DNA from: Colocasia esculenta
Lineage: Eukaryota; Streptophyta; Magnoliopsida; Alismatales; Araceae
DNA length: 64,000 nt
Reading direction: 5' to 3'
Assembly: GCA_014218235.1 (NCBI GenBank)
Contig: CM024757.1
Location: forward strand, 148,999,371 to 149,063,370
Part shown: positions 1 through 10,036 of the stretch, one piece after another
Layout: each line of letters starts with the position of its first letter
Position numbering within the stretch: the stretch's first letter is position 1
The notes under the pieces: model-generated
Seen by the model: only the letters and a program-made list of their open reading frames with translations
Databases searched by the model: none
Told to the model about the DNA's origin: nothing
Position numbers and translations under genes: made by a program

Positions 1-24
1 AGGTTTCTGGCGACATTGTGAAAT

Positions 25-45
25 CGTGACGGGGACCCCGTCACG
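25..45. repeat. 10-bp perfect palindrome in LTR
   Basis: The arms cgtgacgggg and ccccgtcacg flank a single central a. It lies in the CG-rich block of the Tekay-like LTR and could form a cruciform in DNA or a hairpin in an LTR transcript. Confidence 0.9.
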
Positions 46-166
46 TTTCATGTTGCGACGGGCGGTCAGGCCGCATTCTGCTGAACCGGCCGGGCGGCGC
101 GAGCCGGGAGGGAACCGCGACAGCGCGGGCCGTCGCGTTGATGATGCGACGGTCCGGCCGGTCATG

Positions 167-214
167 ACCCTTCTGAGATCACGACGGGTCGAGCCGTCGT
201 GATCTCAAAAGGGT
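167..214. repeat. 21-bp-stem inverted repeat in LTR
   Basis: Arm 167-187 and arm 194-214 are reverse complements at 20 of 21 positions around a six-base loop, gtcgag. The inner 14 bp (174-187 with 194-207) are perfect. The repeat lies in the same CG-rich LTR block as the palindrome at 25-45. Confidence 0.9.
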
Positions 215-934
215 GGCCCGACCCAGAAAGGGGGAAACCTGCCCTTTTCAGGTCGGTCCTTCCTTCCATGGCATGATACAGGTCACGTCTAAAATCAATA
301 TAAAATCGCACGAAGGTCCAACAATTTTGAAAATAGTTTTAAATGAAAGTAGACACGTACATCTATCAACAGGCATGAGTAATTAGAAAATAGACAAGTA
401 TTTGGCATGTTCCAATTAGGTTACATTCCAGTGACTTAAAACATGCATGGTCATGGTTTTCAATTTAATTAGCAAAGGATGCATGATGAAAAATTGGGGG
501 AAATAGAGTCGTTTGAAACCTAACATCATGCAATATTTATGAGAATATTTGCAAGGCATGGGATCGAGTCTATTTATGGATTGAAGTAAACATGTAGGTT
601 CGGATAGATGATGATGACAGAGATTTGAGCATTTAATTCCCTCTCATGGAACAACGAAAATTGGGGAAATCATGGGGCTTTCAAAGATAGATGTATGAGC
701 TACCTATGGCCAAAGCTATGTGATTTGTGCTTGAGAGATTGCCTACCTTTTTGTGCTGTAAAGAAAACCCAGGGTTTATGATGAAAGAGAAGATGAAATC
801 CCTTCTTCTCCAAGCTCCTTCTCCTTGCTCCTCTCGTCCTCAGCTCCTCTCTTCTTCCTCCAAGGCTCCAGCAACGAACTAGGGTTGGGTTAAGACGAAT
901 TGGAGGGTGTTTTGTATGCTTAAAGAGTCCTAAC

Positions 935-3122
935 TGATGATCAGCTTATCCCCATATAATTTAGATAAATTACATATTTATCTTGGTGATTAACAAAACT
1001 AAAATAAAGGTTAATCTAATAAGGTTTCCATGAGATTTGAGCACATGAAATGAATCTCGAAAGATCAAGAAAAACTAGTAAGTATCTTCATCCTGTAATA
1101 TTTAAAGTTCAGTGCACATAAATTTTCTAAGTACACATCGATTTCTCTAAATGTTATAGCGATTTTCTTTCAAGTCATAACTACTTCTACTCATATCGAT
1201 TCCATAATTTCATAACGATTTCCTTACCTCTATTGATTTCATCTTCGTCAAAGTGATCATATCGATTTTGATTTCAGAACGATTCGCTAAGTGATCGCAT
1301 CGATTTTGATCTCAGAACGATTCACTAAGTGATCGCATCGATTTCGATCTCATAACGATTTCAATCTCACAACGACTTCGTAAGTGAGCATAATGATTTG
1401 CTCTCATAACGATTCGACAAGTGTGTATAACGATTTCAATCTCTCAACGACTTCGTAAGTGAGCATAACGATTTGCTCTCATAACGATTCGACAAGTGAG
1501 TATAACGATTTCAATCTCACAACGATTTGTCTCACAACGATTTGTCTCACATCGATTTTGTTTCACAATGATTTGCTAAGTGAGAACAACAATTTGCTCT
1601 CACAACGATTTTGTCCTACAACGATTTCTTCACAACATCGACCCGATAAGTGAAACAACGATTTGCTCACATCGATTTGATTATAATGATTTGATCACAA
1701 TGACTCGCTTATAACGATTTGGTTATAACGATTTGCTCATAACGATTTACTTATAGTGTCATAACGATTTGCTCATAACAATTTGCTTATAGTTTCATAA
1801 CGATTTGTTATCCAGAACGATTTGGTTATGGATACATAATGATTTGTGCGTACAACGATTTGTTTACGAATGAGCAACGATTCACATGAACAACGACTCA
1901 TTCACACAACGATTTCATAAGTCATGTTTATATCGACTTCATGGACAATAACAACTTGATATTCAAATATCTTGACAAGTCAAAGTCATCCCGCGTATTT
2001 CTCTTTTATCCATGCATTAAATATAACTGTACATTTCTCTACACATAACCGTACATTTCTCTACACGATGCATATCCAGATATCTTCTATTCTTATGCCT
2101 CTGCATGTAATATCTTTTTGGAAAGACATAATGGAATTTCTATTTTGATGTATTCTCACTCTAATGTTGACTGACAACAAGAGACAGCTTAGCTGTCCAC
2201 GTTTTAGCATTTAATGTGTGCAGGTCTCTGACAGCACGACTCTATACAATGTTGGATAAAGTAGAAGCTGAAGGATATCAAGAAGAATTTTCTTCTTACG
2301 TGCATAGAACGCAAAGAACCATTGACTGCAAAGGAAAGCCATGCAGTCTAACGTTCCTGAACATAGAGACAACGGATACTTCAACGGCTACATTTTTCAA
2401 AGAAGATATAAATAGAAGATCGGTGCCTACGTGAAGATAGATCTTGAGAATTCAAAATTAGAAAGCACCATAGAAAGAGCTGAAGCCTTACTCTATAGCT
2501 GTGATAGCTCTTGCTCTCTATGTGTAGTGTAAAAAACCTCGAGAGAGCCTTCAAGTATTGAGAGTAGTCTGAGTTGTAGATCTTTTTCCCTCTCAGTATT
2601 CGCTTCGGATCAAGCATTGTGTTATTAGCTTGGTCCATGGGCGTATCATCTCTTGTAGACTCTGTTGTGTTTATTACCTTCGTGTGAAGGAAGACCTGGG
2701 GGTTCCAGGGTATTTATTCCCTTCGTGTGAAGAAAGACCTGGGGGTTCCAGGGTGTTTGTTTCCCTTCATGTTGAAGGAAGACCTGGTGGGATCTAGGCT
2801 GTTGTTTTCCTCTTCGGATTGTGAAGAGAAGACCAGCTGCGGCTGGGTGTGTAAGTGTCCTTGAGGGGGACTGTACCTTTGGGTAGTAGAATCCTGAGTT
2901 GTTGCTCAGGGACTGGACGTAGGACTCCTGTGGAGAGGAGGTCCGAACCAAGATAAAATCTTGTGCAATGTGTGTGTGCTTGCCTATGTTTGTTGTTTGT
3001 CTTTTCACTAACACTAACTGTTATCGAAGTGTGTTTTGTGTGAACGTTTTGTGGACAGGTTTATGTATTCAAATTTTAAGAAACCCATTCACCCCCCCTC
3101 TGGGCTTGCTTGCTGGGCAACA
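935..3122 (+). mobile_element. Sirevirus-like solo LTR with 5-bp TSD
   Basis: A 2188-bp segment begins TGATGATCAG, ends GGGCAACA, and is flanked by ctaac on both sides (930-934 and 3123-3127), so it is a clean insertion into the Tekay-like LTR. It shares Sirevirus LTR hallmarks with the complete elements in this window: the early motif ttggtgattaacaaaa and the near-terminal motif attcaccccccctct (about 3087-3101). It also has a long array of short CGAT-containing repeats and an R/U5-like region with repeated 'aaggaagacctggggg' lines (2690-2800). There is no internal domain, so it is a solo LTR left by recombination between two LTRs. Confidence 0.85.
1136..1960. repeat. Degenerate ACGATTTG / ATCGATTT array in LTR
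   Basis: Dozens of near-copies of ataacgatttg, catcgattt and caacgattt occur at irregular short spacing, often joined by 'ctcat' or 'ctcac'. The array occupies the U3-like half of the solo LTR. It is the counterpart of the TCGA-based arrays in the other Sirevirus LTRs here, but with a different core word. Confidence 0.9.
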
Positions 3123-3127
3123 CTAAC

Positions 3128-3534
3128 TTTTAAAAACTCATCTTTTCCATAAAACTCTAAATTTCTATATTTATCTCCTTATTTCTCTCATTTATCTACC
3201 AATAATGGGATTGTGGAAAAGCTTAATTTCGTGGGTAAGGAGTTTGGGTAAGTCTAGGGCTCCTTTTTAAGATATATATGGGTTATTTAATAATTATCTT
3301 AACCTTTTACTAATTATTACTATTTTTATTATGAATTTAACTTCATTATCTCTCATCCCAAGATGGGCCCACTTTATTATGTTTGAACCACTAATATAAC
3401 ACATCTTTTATTTTAACTTAATGTGTTTGATTTATTTCAATTTAATCCCCTTTTATCTAATTTAATTCTATTTATCACATTTATTTAATTATATTTTTTA
3501 TTTTATTTAGGATTTAAAAATCAGAGTTGCTACA
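3128..3534 (-). mobile_element. Tekay-like LTR, proximal part (LTR start)
   Basis: On the minus strand the LTR starts at 3534 with TGTAGCAACT. It continues through AT-rich sequence with the order seen in the LTRs at 15554 and 23016, including 'gggccc' and 'cccatatatatctt'. It is the continuation of 1-934 across the solo-LTR insertion. No polypurine tract precedes the LTR start on the minus strand, so 3535 onward is probably the insertion-site flank rather than gypsy internal sequence. Confidence 0.75.
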
Positions 3535-4329
3535 GCTTGTCGAGCATTTGAGGTAATGGCTTGTGGTCGATAAATCTTCAGAGCCCCTAAATCTAAGGTA
3601 TTAGAGTTTCAGATGTAGTTGATAATATGAGGCTCTTCTATACAACTCATTGGCCTATGCGTCATCCGAGCTACCTCCGCTGAATAGTTGCTCGAAATTG
3701 ATATTGCCCTCCCTCTCAAGTGTCGGCCCTCATCTTCGTTACTCTTAGGCACTACTCAAGCACCACTCGTATTTACTTAATCTCATAGCTTGGTTTGGAG
3801 ATGTGTTCTTTGTTGTTGTGGGCTACTTATCTATTGTATTATGCTATATTTTCATCCTTGTAAATCAATTTTGATCGGGATTTTTCGACCATGTAATGTT
3901 CTATATACTAAGATTGATCTAATAAAGCCCTAGGCTCCTCTTTTGCCCCCCTCCCCCCCCCCCCCCCCCCCCAAAAAAAAAAAAAAAAAATAACTGAAAG
4001 AGCTCTAGATTCTTAAACCCCCTCTATCTCATTAAATATGAAAGATGATGCTTTGGCACACAGAATAAAGAGAGCTGGTTACTAATCGGCAAGTTGAGCA
4101 GTAAGCTGAGATTGGGTGCTCGGCACCTCGATTGGTGGGGTGCCCAGCACCCCACGTGGGTGTTGCTGCCCAACTTGCGGGGTAACAGCATTTTCCCCAT
4201 ATACAGTGTGTTTATTTGGTTTGGTGTAAAATTCTACTAAATTTTTTTTTTCAAGAAAAATTATTTTTTAAATCTTTTAAAATTTTTGAAAATATAAATA
4301 TGTAAAAAAGTTTTCTATAAACTTCGGAT
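3535..4329. other. Unassigned AT-rich DNA with homopolymer tract
   Basis: No convincing gene. It contains an aataaa-like word near 3919 and a poly-C run followed by poly-A (about 3950-3990), which could reflect an old retroposed tail or assembly slippage. A GC-rich inverted segment lies at about 4130-4170 (ggggtgcccagcacccc followed by ccacgtgg, a G-box-like palindrome). Confidence 0.5.
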
Positions 4330-5049
4330 TTAGGCATCCCCGGTAATAAGATCCCGGAGACCATTTTCCCCCGAAACCCTCGACACTTCTTTTCCCCTCC
4401 CCATTCGTGAAACCCAGAAACCGTCGACGCCATCCCCCTCACCTGCGGCGCCCCCGCTTGCTTCGCCGCAGCAGCTGCTTGTACCTCTCTGTTGGCGAAG
4501 TCCCCGCCGATTCCGTACATGCAGGAGAACTCCTCTTCTTCCCGGTGCCGCCTCGCCAACATCCCCGATCGCGCAGCAGTCGTCACCCCTACATAGCAAG
4601 CAGGTGCCGTCGACGCTGTCGGCTCTGGAATAAGATGATTCCTTGTGGGAGGAAGTCAGGGGACACATACGTGGTGGCATGTGTATGAGGCGCTTATATA
4701 TGTGGCTGCTGCATACACGTAGCAGCGCAGCCGTCAATATAGATGGCGTCGCCAGCACACACCCAAGGTGCCGACGCGGGGTTTAAACGGATCGGCGTTC
4801 CGCGCCCGAACTGCGTCACAGCTCACTGTCCCCGCCGGTCGGCTCCACGGACTTAAATCAGCTGGTTGCCGTGGCCTTTGGGCGGCCCCAACGAGCAGCT
4901 GTCAGCATTCCTTTCAGGAACTGTGGCACACTGTCAGCTCCAGGGACTTCAATCAGCTCCTTTGTTGTGGCCTTCAGCCCTACCGACAACCAAATGTATG
5001 CCGGGTTAATTGCTTTAAATGGAGCGAGTTAATACGTGATTTATCTTAA
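4330..5049 (+). other. GC-rich block, possible NDC1 5' region or decayed first exon
   Basis: GC content rises sharply between AT-rich flanks, about 1.4 kb upstream of the NDC1 exon, which is where a transit-peptide-coding first exon or a CpG-rich promoter would be expected. One plus-strand frame (about 4348-4632) is open and rich in Ser, Pro, Arg and Ala, but I see no in-frame ATG and no matching splice donor. An imperfect internal duplication joins about 4819-4895 to 4926-4990, sharing 'ggctccacggacttaaatcag' and 'agctccagggacttcaatcag'-type segments. Assigning it to NDC1 is inference from position only. Confidence 0.3.
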
Positions 5050-6378
5050 TCTTGCTCATGGCATTGTGAATAATTTGTGTCTTTGTTCTTAATGTTGCCC
5101 ATGACATTCTTCTTAATCTGCCTCATAGTTTGTACTTTGTTTTTTATACATCAAGTTTTTTAATGTGGTTATGATGACATGATTACTGAGACATGTTTTG
5201 TTTTAAATGCGTTTGGATGTTAATTCAGGCTGGCTTAATACTAAGCCATGTTCTGTTTTATACATCAAGTTTACTGTGTTTACCGTGTTCATATAAGATC
5301 CCTGGCTTAATACGTTTGCCTATTAATTTAGTGCCACTTTTATATCTTTTCTGCTTCATAGTGTACTGATTTCTTTTATCATTCAAATGTATGCCCATAA
5401 CTCTTGTATGAAGGGGTGAGGGAAAGTAGGATGTGTCATATCCCACACATTAAATATTTACTATTACTGGGATACAGACCTTACATATTTTTTAGTTATG
5501 CTTAGACCTTTCTCTGGTACCTTACTTTTTCATAGCGCACTGCTGTTGTGGTCTTAATCAAGGGGATTAGAGCACTCTCTTAGGAATATACTTAAAAGCA
5601 CTGATCCATGCAAACATAGAAAGCACTCGTTTTATCAGTCATCTCCCAAAAGATGTGTAGTCTATTGAGGCATGCACTAGTCCAATTTCTCTGGATCGAC
5701 ATTCCATTCATTTGAGATGCTTCCATTGCATAGAAGATTAATGTTATTTATTTATCAAGGTTTCTCTATCAAGTGAGTTGTGATGACTTGGAGGGGTCCC
5801 TGCTCCCTGGTGGGGGCTTCACATTGTGGGTGTTTATCATAATAGTATTAGTAGATGCTTGTCATTATGGATTCTGCTTTCAATTTATGTTCTGGAGATG
5901 TTAAAAGCAACTGTGGATATACTGTGAATATAATGGTTTGACTCCAATTATCATTGCATATTTTGAAGCTAAATTGCTATATCTTTTTTCATGCTGTGCT
6001 CCTTGTTTGCATCTGTTGTACACATCACTTTCCACATGTTATATAAGTCCATGATAATGGATGTAATTGCCATTTAACTTGAAATGAAGTGTGCCAATGT
6101 TCATTTTTATACCATCTTTTATGTTAGTTTACTTTGATTCTGTTGCATCCAACTTTTGTCGCATTTAATAAAAGATCATTACTATCATCACATTTGGTCT
6201 TTGCCATTGTTTTTCTTTTAGAGAAACATCGATATGTGGATTTGGAAGACAGTTTGTTTCAATTACTTTGCTAGCAGATTGATTACCTTTGTTGGTGGTA
6301 ATAACTGTCCAAGGTTCATTAATTATTTATCTTATGTTTTCAGTTAGTTATTCATGATGAAATATCATATCTTGCAGA
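5050..6378. other. AT-rich non-coding DNA upstream of NDC1 exon (presumed intron)
   Basis: There is no supported ORF. Composition is T-rich and intron-like, and the segment ends in a good acceptor (tatcttgcag) at 6378. It contains the left arm of an inverted repeat at 5785-5820. Confidence 0.45.
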
Positions 6379-6731
6379 GACCCAGAATATGCATATTAGG
6401 TGGTGGATTTGGGGGCTTGTACACAGCCCTAAGATTGGAATCTCTTGTATGGACTGATGACAAGAAGCCCCAGGTGAAGTGATGAAATTTTTGTTCATCA
6501 CATTTCAACCTTTTCTTTTTCTCCATTTGACATTCTTGTTCATGTGGGGTATGATACTAGGGTTTGCTAATTCTTAGCTTGGTTTCACTATTAGGATATT
6601 GTTTATTGAAATAACTAGGATAAGATTCATTGACTTATCGAGGAATTGAACATGGAATATCTCCAGTTCACTAATGTCTATTTATTCATTTGAGAAGCAG
6701 CTCCCACTAGGGAGTAGGGACCCCTCCAGTT
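5785..6731. repeat. Inverted-repeat pair flanking the NDC1 exon
   Basis: The segment at 5785-5820 (core ggaggggtccctgctccc) recurs in reverse complement at 6694-6731 (core gggagtagggacccctcc), with roughly 30 matches over 36 positions. The arms lie about 0.9 kb apart and enclose the exon at 6379-6474. They may be ends of a transposon that carries the exon, or two copies of a short repeat in introns. I see no clear target-site duplication. Confidence 0.65.
6379..6474 (+). CDS. NDC1: NDC1 exon: type II NAD(P)H dehydrogenase, FAD-binding segment (partial gene)
   Basis: The exon is 96 bp (32 codons), bounded by ...tcttgcag at the 5' side and CCAG|gtgaag at the 3' side, phase 0 at both ends. It reads RPRICILGGGFGGLYTALRL and continues ESLVWTDDKKPQ. 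This is the N-terminal Rossmann dinucleotide-binding motif (GGGFGG) of plant NDC1. That protein is a non-proton-pumping flavoprotein of plastids and mitochondria that reduces plastoquinone and takes part in vitamin K1 and plastochromanol metabolism. Neither the transit-peptide exon nor any downstream exon is recognisable in the window. The gene may be broken, may continue across very long introns, or this exon may be a captured or duplicated fragment. The reading frame shows no damage. Confidence 0.85.
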
Positions 6732-7475
6732 CACTAAGGTTTCTCCAGTTCTTTCTCCCTCCTTTATTCATATGTTTCCACCAGACAACTTTAGCTGCCC
6801 ATTTGCTTTGTGTCACACCCCGAATGTTTCCATCTTTGGGATCTCCTTGTATTTGTCCATGGTGCCTCCATCCAGTTCTTACAAGTAGGAAGGAATGTGG
6901 CTTTTAGGGCCGTTAGTTCACAAGGATAGAAAACAGGGTGCCATTTTGTCGACAGCTTCTCCATGAAATTGTTTGGTATCATAGTGAACTTTGTCCTACG
7001 GTGGCAAACTTTGTGTTGACAAGCTTGATAGAAGTCCAATTGAGTCAATATAGATGTTTGTAGATCGATATATATGTGTGGGGGATTCATCACCATTTGT
7101 GGTACAAAATAATGTATTACGACCTACTCAAGAACTGTGTAGTCGGTTTCCAATTTCGGATCTGTTTTATTGACTCTTTTCAATCATCAATAAACTACAT
7201 GTACAAAAGAAGGGAAAAACCGTGGGAGGCCAATCTACCCTGCAAAGAGGTTTTATTATTCCCAGTGGTAGGAATTCTTAAAATTTTGAATACTCGTATG
7301 AAAAAGGATGGAACAGAGAGAGATTTATAACAATAAATTAAAAATACTAAATATTTATTAAATAGTTATTGTTTAAAAATATTTGTACTGGTTTAGTCTG
7401 AGGATTTGCGTTCTCAATGTTGACTTACGGTTGGCAACTTCGAGCTTCTCTTCGGTGTCGGCAGGCAGCACCAAC
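6475..7475. other. Non-coding DNA after NDC1 exon
   Basis: No recognisable exon follows the donor at 6475. There is an isolated 84-codon open frame at 7076-7330 without recognisable domains. The words ctccagttcacta occur twice (6661 and 6724). The stretch could be intron or old transposon debris. Confidence 0.35.
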
Positions 7476-7620
7476 ATTTACATGTGTGTATGTCTGTCTG
7501 TCTGTGTACATGAAAAAAAAAGACCAACATGTGTAAATGTGTGTATCTCTGTTTGTGTATGTACATGAAAAAAAAAAAGATCAACATGTGTGTATGTCTG
7601 TCTGTGTGTGTACATGAGTG
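7476..7620. repeat. TG-rich minisatellite
   Basis: Three imperfect units of roughly 50-60 bp, each with tgtgtgtatgtctgtctg, gtacatg, a short A run and then 'aacatgtg'. Confidence 0.85.
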
Positions 7621-7812
7621 AAGAATGGAGTCTAAACTTCTGAAGTCGAGCGCCCTTCGACTGTTGATTTTTGGAGTTTAGACCAAGCCACCCAATGCCT
7701 TCTATGTGAACCATATGCACCTTTCCAGAAAAAATTAGGACAGAGCCGATCAATCTGAGAGCAAATACCCTTAGGAATATTTTTTCTCATTCAGTAGTGA
7801 ATGTAGCCTACC

Positions 7813-7984
7813 ACTTATAATTATTTACATTTTGTATGTCAATTCAATTTACTGTTTACAGGACTAAAATTGACACTTTTATGTTGTTTTCATTCTGACA
7901 CATAATTATTTATATTCTGTATGTCAATTCAATTTATTGTTTACAGAACAACAAATTGACAATTTTACTTTGTTTTCATCTTGT
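7813..7984. repeat. 86-bp tandem duplication
   Basis: The word tgtatgtcaattcaattt occurs at 7833 and again at 7919, with extended similarity around both (ttataattattta before, tgttttcatt after). The second copy runs straight into a polypyrimidine tract and acceptor-like cag at 7990. Confidence 0.8.
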
Positions 7985-7991
7985 TTGCAGA

Positions 7992-8036
7992 TTTTATGAT
8001 GATGAATATGAAGCACACTTAAGACAGTTCTTTTGA
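7992..8036 (+). CDS. Possible terminal exon (14 residues, unknown gene)
   Basis: After a strong acceptor (tttcatcttgtttgcag, ending 7990) one frame reads FYDDEYEAHLRQFF then TGA. The acidic, charged character and the acceptor look exon-like, but the segment is too short to identify. It is not a recognisable part of NDC1. Confidence 0.2.
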   Translation, partial: FYDDEYEAHLRQFF

Positions 8037-8945
8037 AGTGATCCACTAAACAAGTTGTGAATTCGAGTCATTTTTTTGTCCTTGCTATGAGGATTATATA
8101 TTAAAATGTTCAATGGTGACACATTTCTCGTATATGTGGGCTCTATAAAATAATGGCTATTATTTGTATGTAGTTGGTTTCACTTGATTTATAAGACTTT
8201 CTACCATATATAATGATAGTGTGGTGCCTCCAAATAGTGAATAATTGCAAGTCATGTTTTAGCACTTACAATTTTTATAATGATTTTGCTCAATTTATTC
8301 TTAGTAATGTGCGCAAGCATCTTTTGATTGTTTAAGAAGTTATTTAGAGTATTATGTAATTCACATTTTTGGTATGGTTGATATGGCCAAAAGAAGGAAG
8401 ATATGTTGTATTATAGCACTTTATATAAATATACATATAATAATGAATAGATTAAACCATATTAATGAGAATCTGCAAAAGACTACATCTAGCAGAAAAT
8501 GGTAGATGAGTAAAAGTAAAGTACATCGGAAGAATGCTTGAGGAAAAGATTACAATTAGTTTACATAAGAATAAGGTACTTTATCCGAGTCAAATGTTGG
8601 GAATGTGTTCATCTCTCTCTATGTATTTGTAGAATATAACGAACATCTAGAAAACAAATGTAATTTTTTAAAATGAATAATTATATTTTACGCACAAACA
8701 AATGTATGAAAATGATTTTTAGAAAATGTTTTACTAGAAAACAAACATCAGAAAATTTTTCCAGGGAAAATATTTATGTGGGAATTAAATAGACAATTCT
8801 ATTTTTAATTTTTTTGTAAAAACTATTCTTTGAAAAACTTTTTTCCTATGAAAATATTTTACATGCAACCAAATAGACCCTCTAGCAACACTTTTCCTAG
8901 AATAAATAGATAAGGGGATAATGGCCACCTACTCCTAAAAATATT
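8037..8945. other. AT-rich intergenic DNA with possible MITE remnant
   Basis: No ORF. Between about 8640 and 8890 there are paired words such as 'ctagaaaacaaa' and 'ccaaatagaccc' with gaaaatattttac segments, reminiscent of short non-autonomous DNA transposons. Ends and target duplication could not be defined. Confidence 0.3.
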
Positions 8946-9095
8946 CACTGTCCCAAAAATGTTTTACCTATGCTTCTCATTTCCGTAGGTAAAACATTTA
9001 CTACACAAGCATAGCCCACGGATCTAAACCATGGGCATTTTCGTAGCCCATGTTCAAACCTTAAAACAGTAGGTAAGAGCTCTTTTCTTGCAGTG
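8946..9095. mobile_element. CACTA-like MITE, 150 bp
   Basis: It starts CACTGTCCCAAAAATG and ends CTTTTCTTGCAGTG, so both ends carry the CACTG terminus, and the right end in reverse complement (CACTGCAAGAAAAG) closely resembles plant CACTA (En/Spm) ends. The flanks att and atg are a near 3-bp duplication. Internal inverted words gttttacct and aggtaaaac (about 8960-8994) resemble subterminal repeats. Confidence 0.6.
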
Positions 9096-9742
9096 ATGAC
9101 AAAGGCCAATTGTAAGTAGATGGTGGAAAAAAAGGTGAGTGACAAAATTTTTGTTGCAAACACAATTACTAGTACTCACATATTTAGATGGAGTGTTGGA
9201 GCCCGCCCCCCACGTGAGAGCTAGTAATTATACTTGTACAAAAAGTGTTGGCACAAAATATTACTCCCGACGGTGATAGTTGTTGTTGATGGCTTGTGGC
9301 AGCAATGATTGGTAATTGACAATGGTGAGGTTAATAATAGGCTTGTATATGTCATTGATATAGTATATTTGTCAATAATCGGACATTATTTGTCAATTGT
9401 GGGCCATCTTTAGTGAAAAAATGCCAATATTTGTCAATAGTGGGAATTTGTCTATTATTGGTATGTATTTTTCAATGATAGTAATAAAACTATTTGTCAA
9501 TGTCAGGGTAATATTTGACTATGATTAATTCATATAATTTATTAATAATAAGAATAGAATGTTAATATTTGTCAATAACAAGGAAAGATAGTACTCTTGG
9601 TGATGGGTGGTGGCGAGTGGTAGCATTTGGCAATAGTCGGTAAAGTTTGATATCATGTTACATCATGTCTAGCATCGAATGATATAGACTAATAGAATGT
9701 GGGCAAGTTGGCGATATTGGCGCTACTTGGGATGAGGCATTA
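9096..9742. repeat. Diffuse repeat of tatttgtcaata words
   Basis: Between about 9340 and 9640 the word atttgtcaat and variants recur at irregular 30-60 bp spacing, some in 'ttgtcaatagtggg' form. There is no ORF and no defined ends. Confidence 0.5.
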
Positions 9743-10001
9743 TAGGGTGTTTGGTTACAATTTTTTATCTCATTTTTTCTTAAAATTTAACAAAGAGAGA
9801 GTACAGACACACAGACCGGTTTGGTAAGTAATTTTTTTTTTAGAGAAGAATTTTTACTATTTGTAAATCTCTCCAGAAAAAAAAAATAACTATGACCCTG
9901 TTTTTATTTTGAAAGCGCACAACGCGGTTCCCTCCCACCCCCTCCTCCTTCCCGTCTCCCCCCCCCTTGCCGGCTCGCCGGCGTCCCCCCTCCTCCTTCC
10001 C

Positions 10002-10036
<35 letters not shown>

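Larger units (their letters stand above)
1..934 (-). mobile_element. Tekay-like Ty3/gypsy LTR, distal part (cut by window edge)
   Basis: Read on the minus strand, this segment matches the layout of the LTRs at 15554-18431, 23016-25873 and 58909-62679. It has a leader-like stretch ending near aggtaggcaatctct, repeated lines resembling 'cccatgccttgca / catgcctgttgatag', and then a CG-rich palindromic block (1-260). The LTR starts at 3534 and is split by an insertion at 935-3122. Its far end lies left of the window. No pol or gag sequence is visible, so this is either the 5' LTR of an element off to the left or a solo LTR. Family assignment rests on similarity to the complete element at 15554-25873, whose integrase and chromodomain-like tail suggest Tekay/Del. 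Confidence 0.75.

Noticed and set aside
2646..3014. 122-codon minus-strand frame
   Set aside because: It arises from the repeated 'gacctgggggttccaggg' words of the solo LTR. It has no similarity to a protein.
4251..4758. Minus-strand frames of 111 and 142 codons
   Set aside because: They are in a GC-rich block where chance frames are expected. No domain or splice context supports them, and the plus-strand NDC1 exon is downstream.
4768..5049. 93-codon frame as the NDC1 first exon
   Set aside because: It starts at GTG rather than ATG, and no donor in phase 0 joins it to the exon at 6379. It is kept only as part of a low-confidence GC-rich block.
7076..7330. 84-codon plus-strand frame after the NDC1 exon
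   Set aside because: No recognisable domain, no splice sites in frame with NDC1, and composition like the surrounding non-coding DNA.
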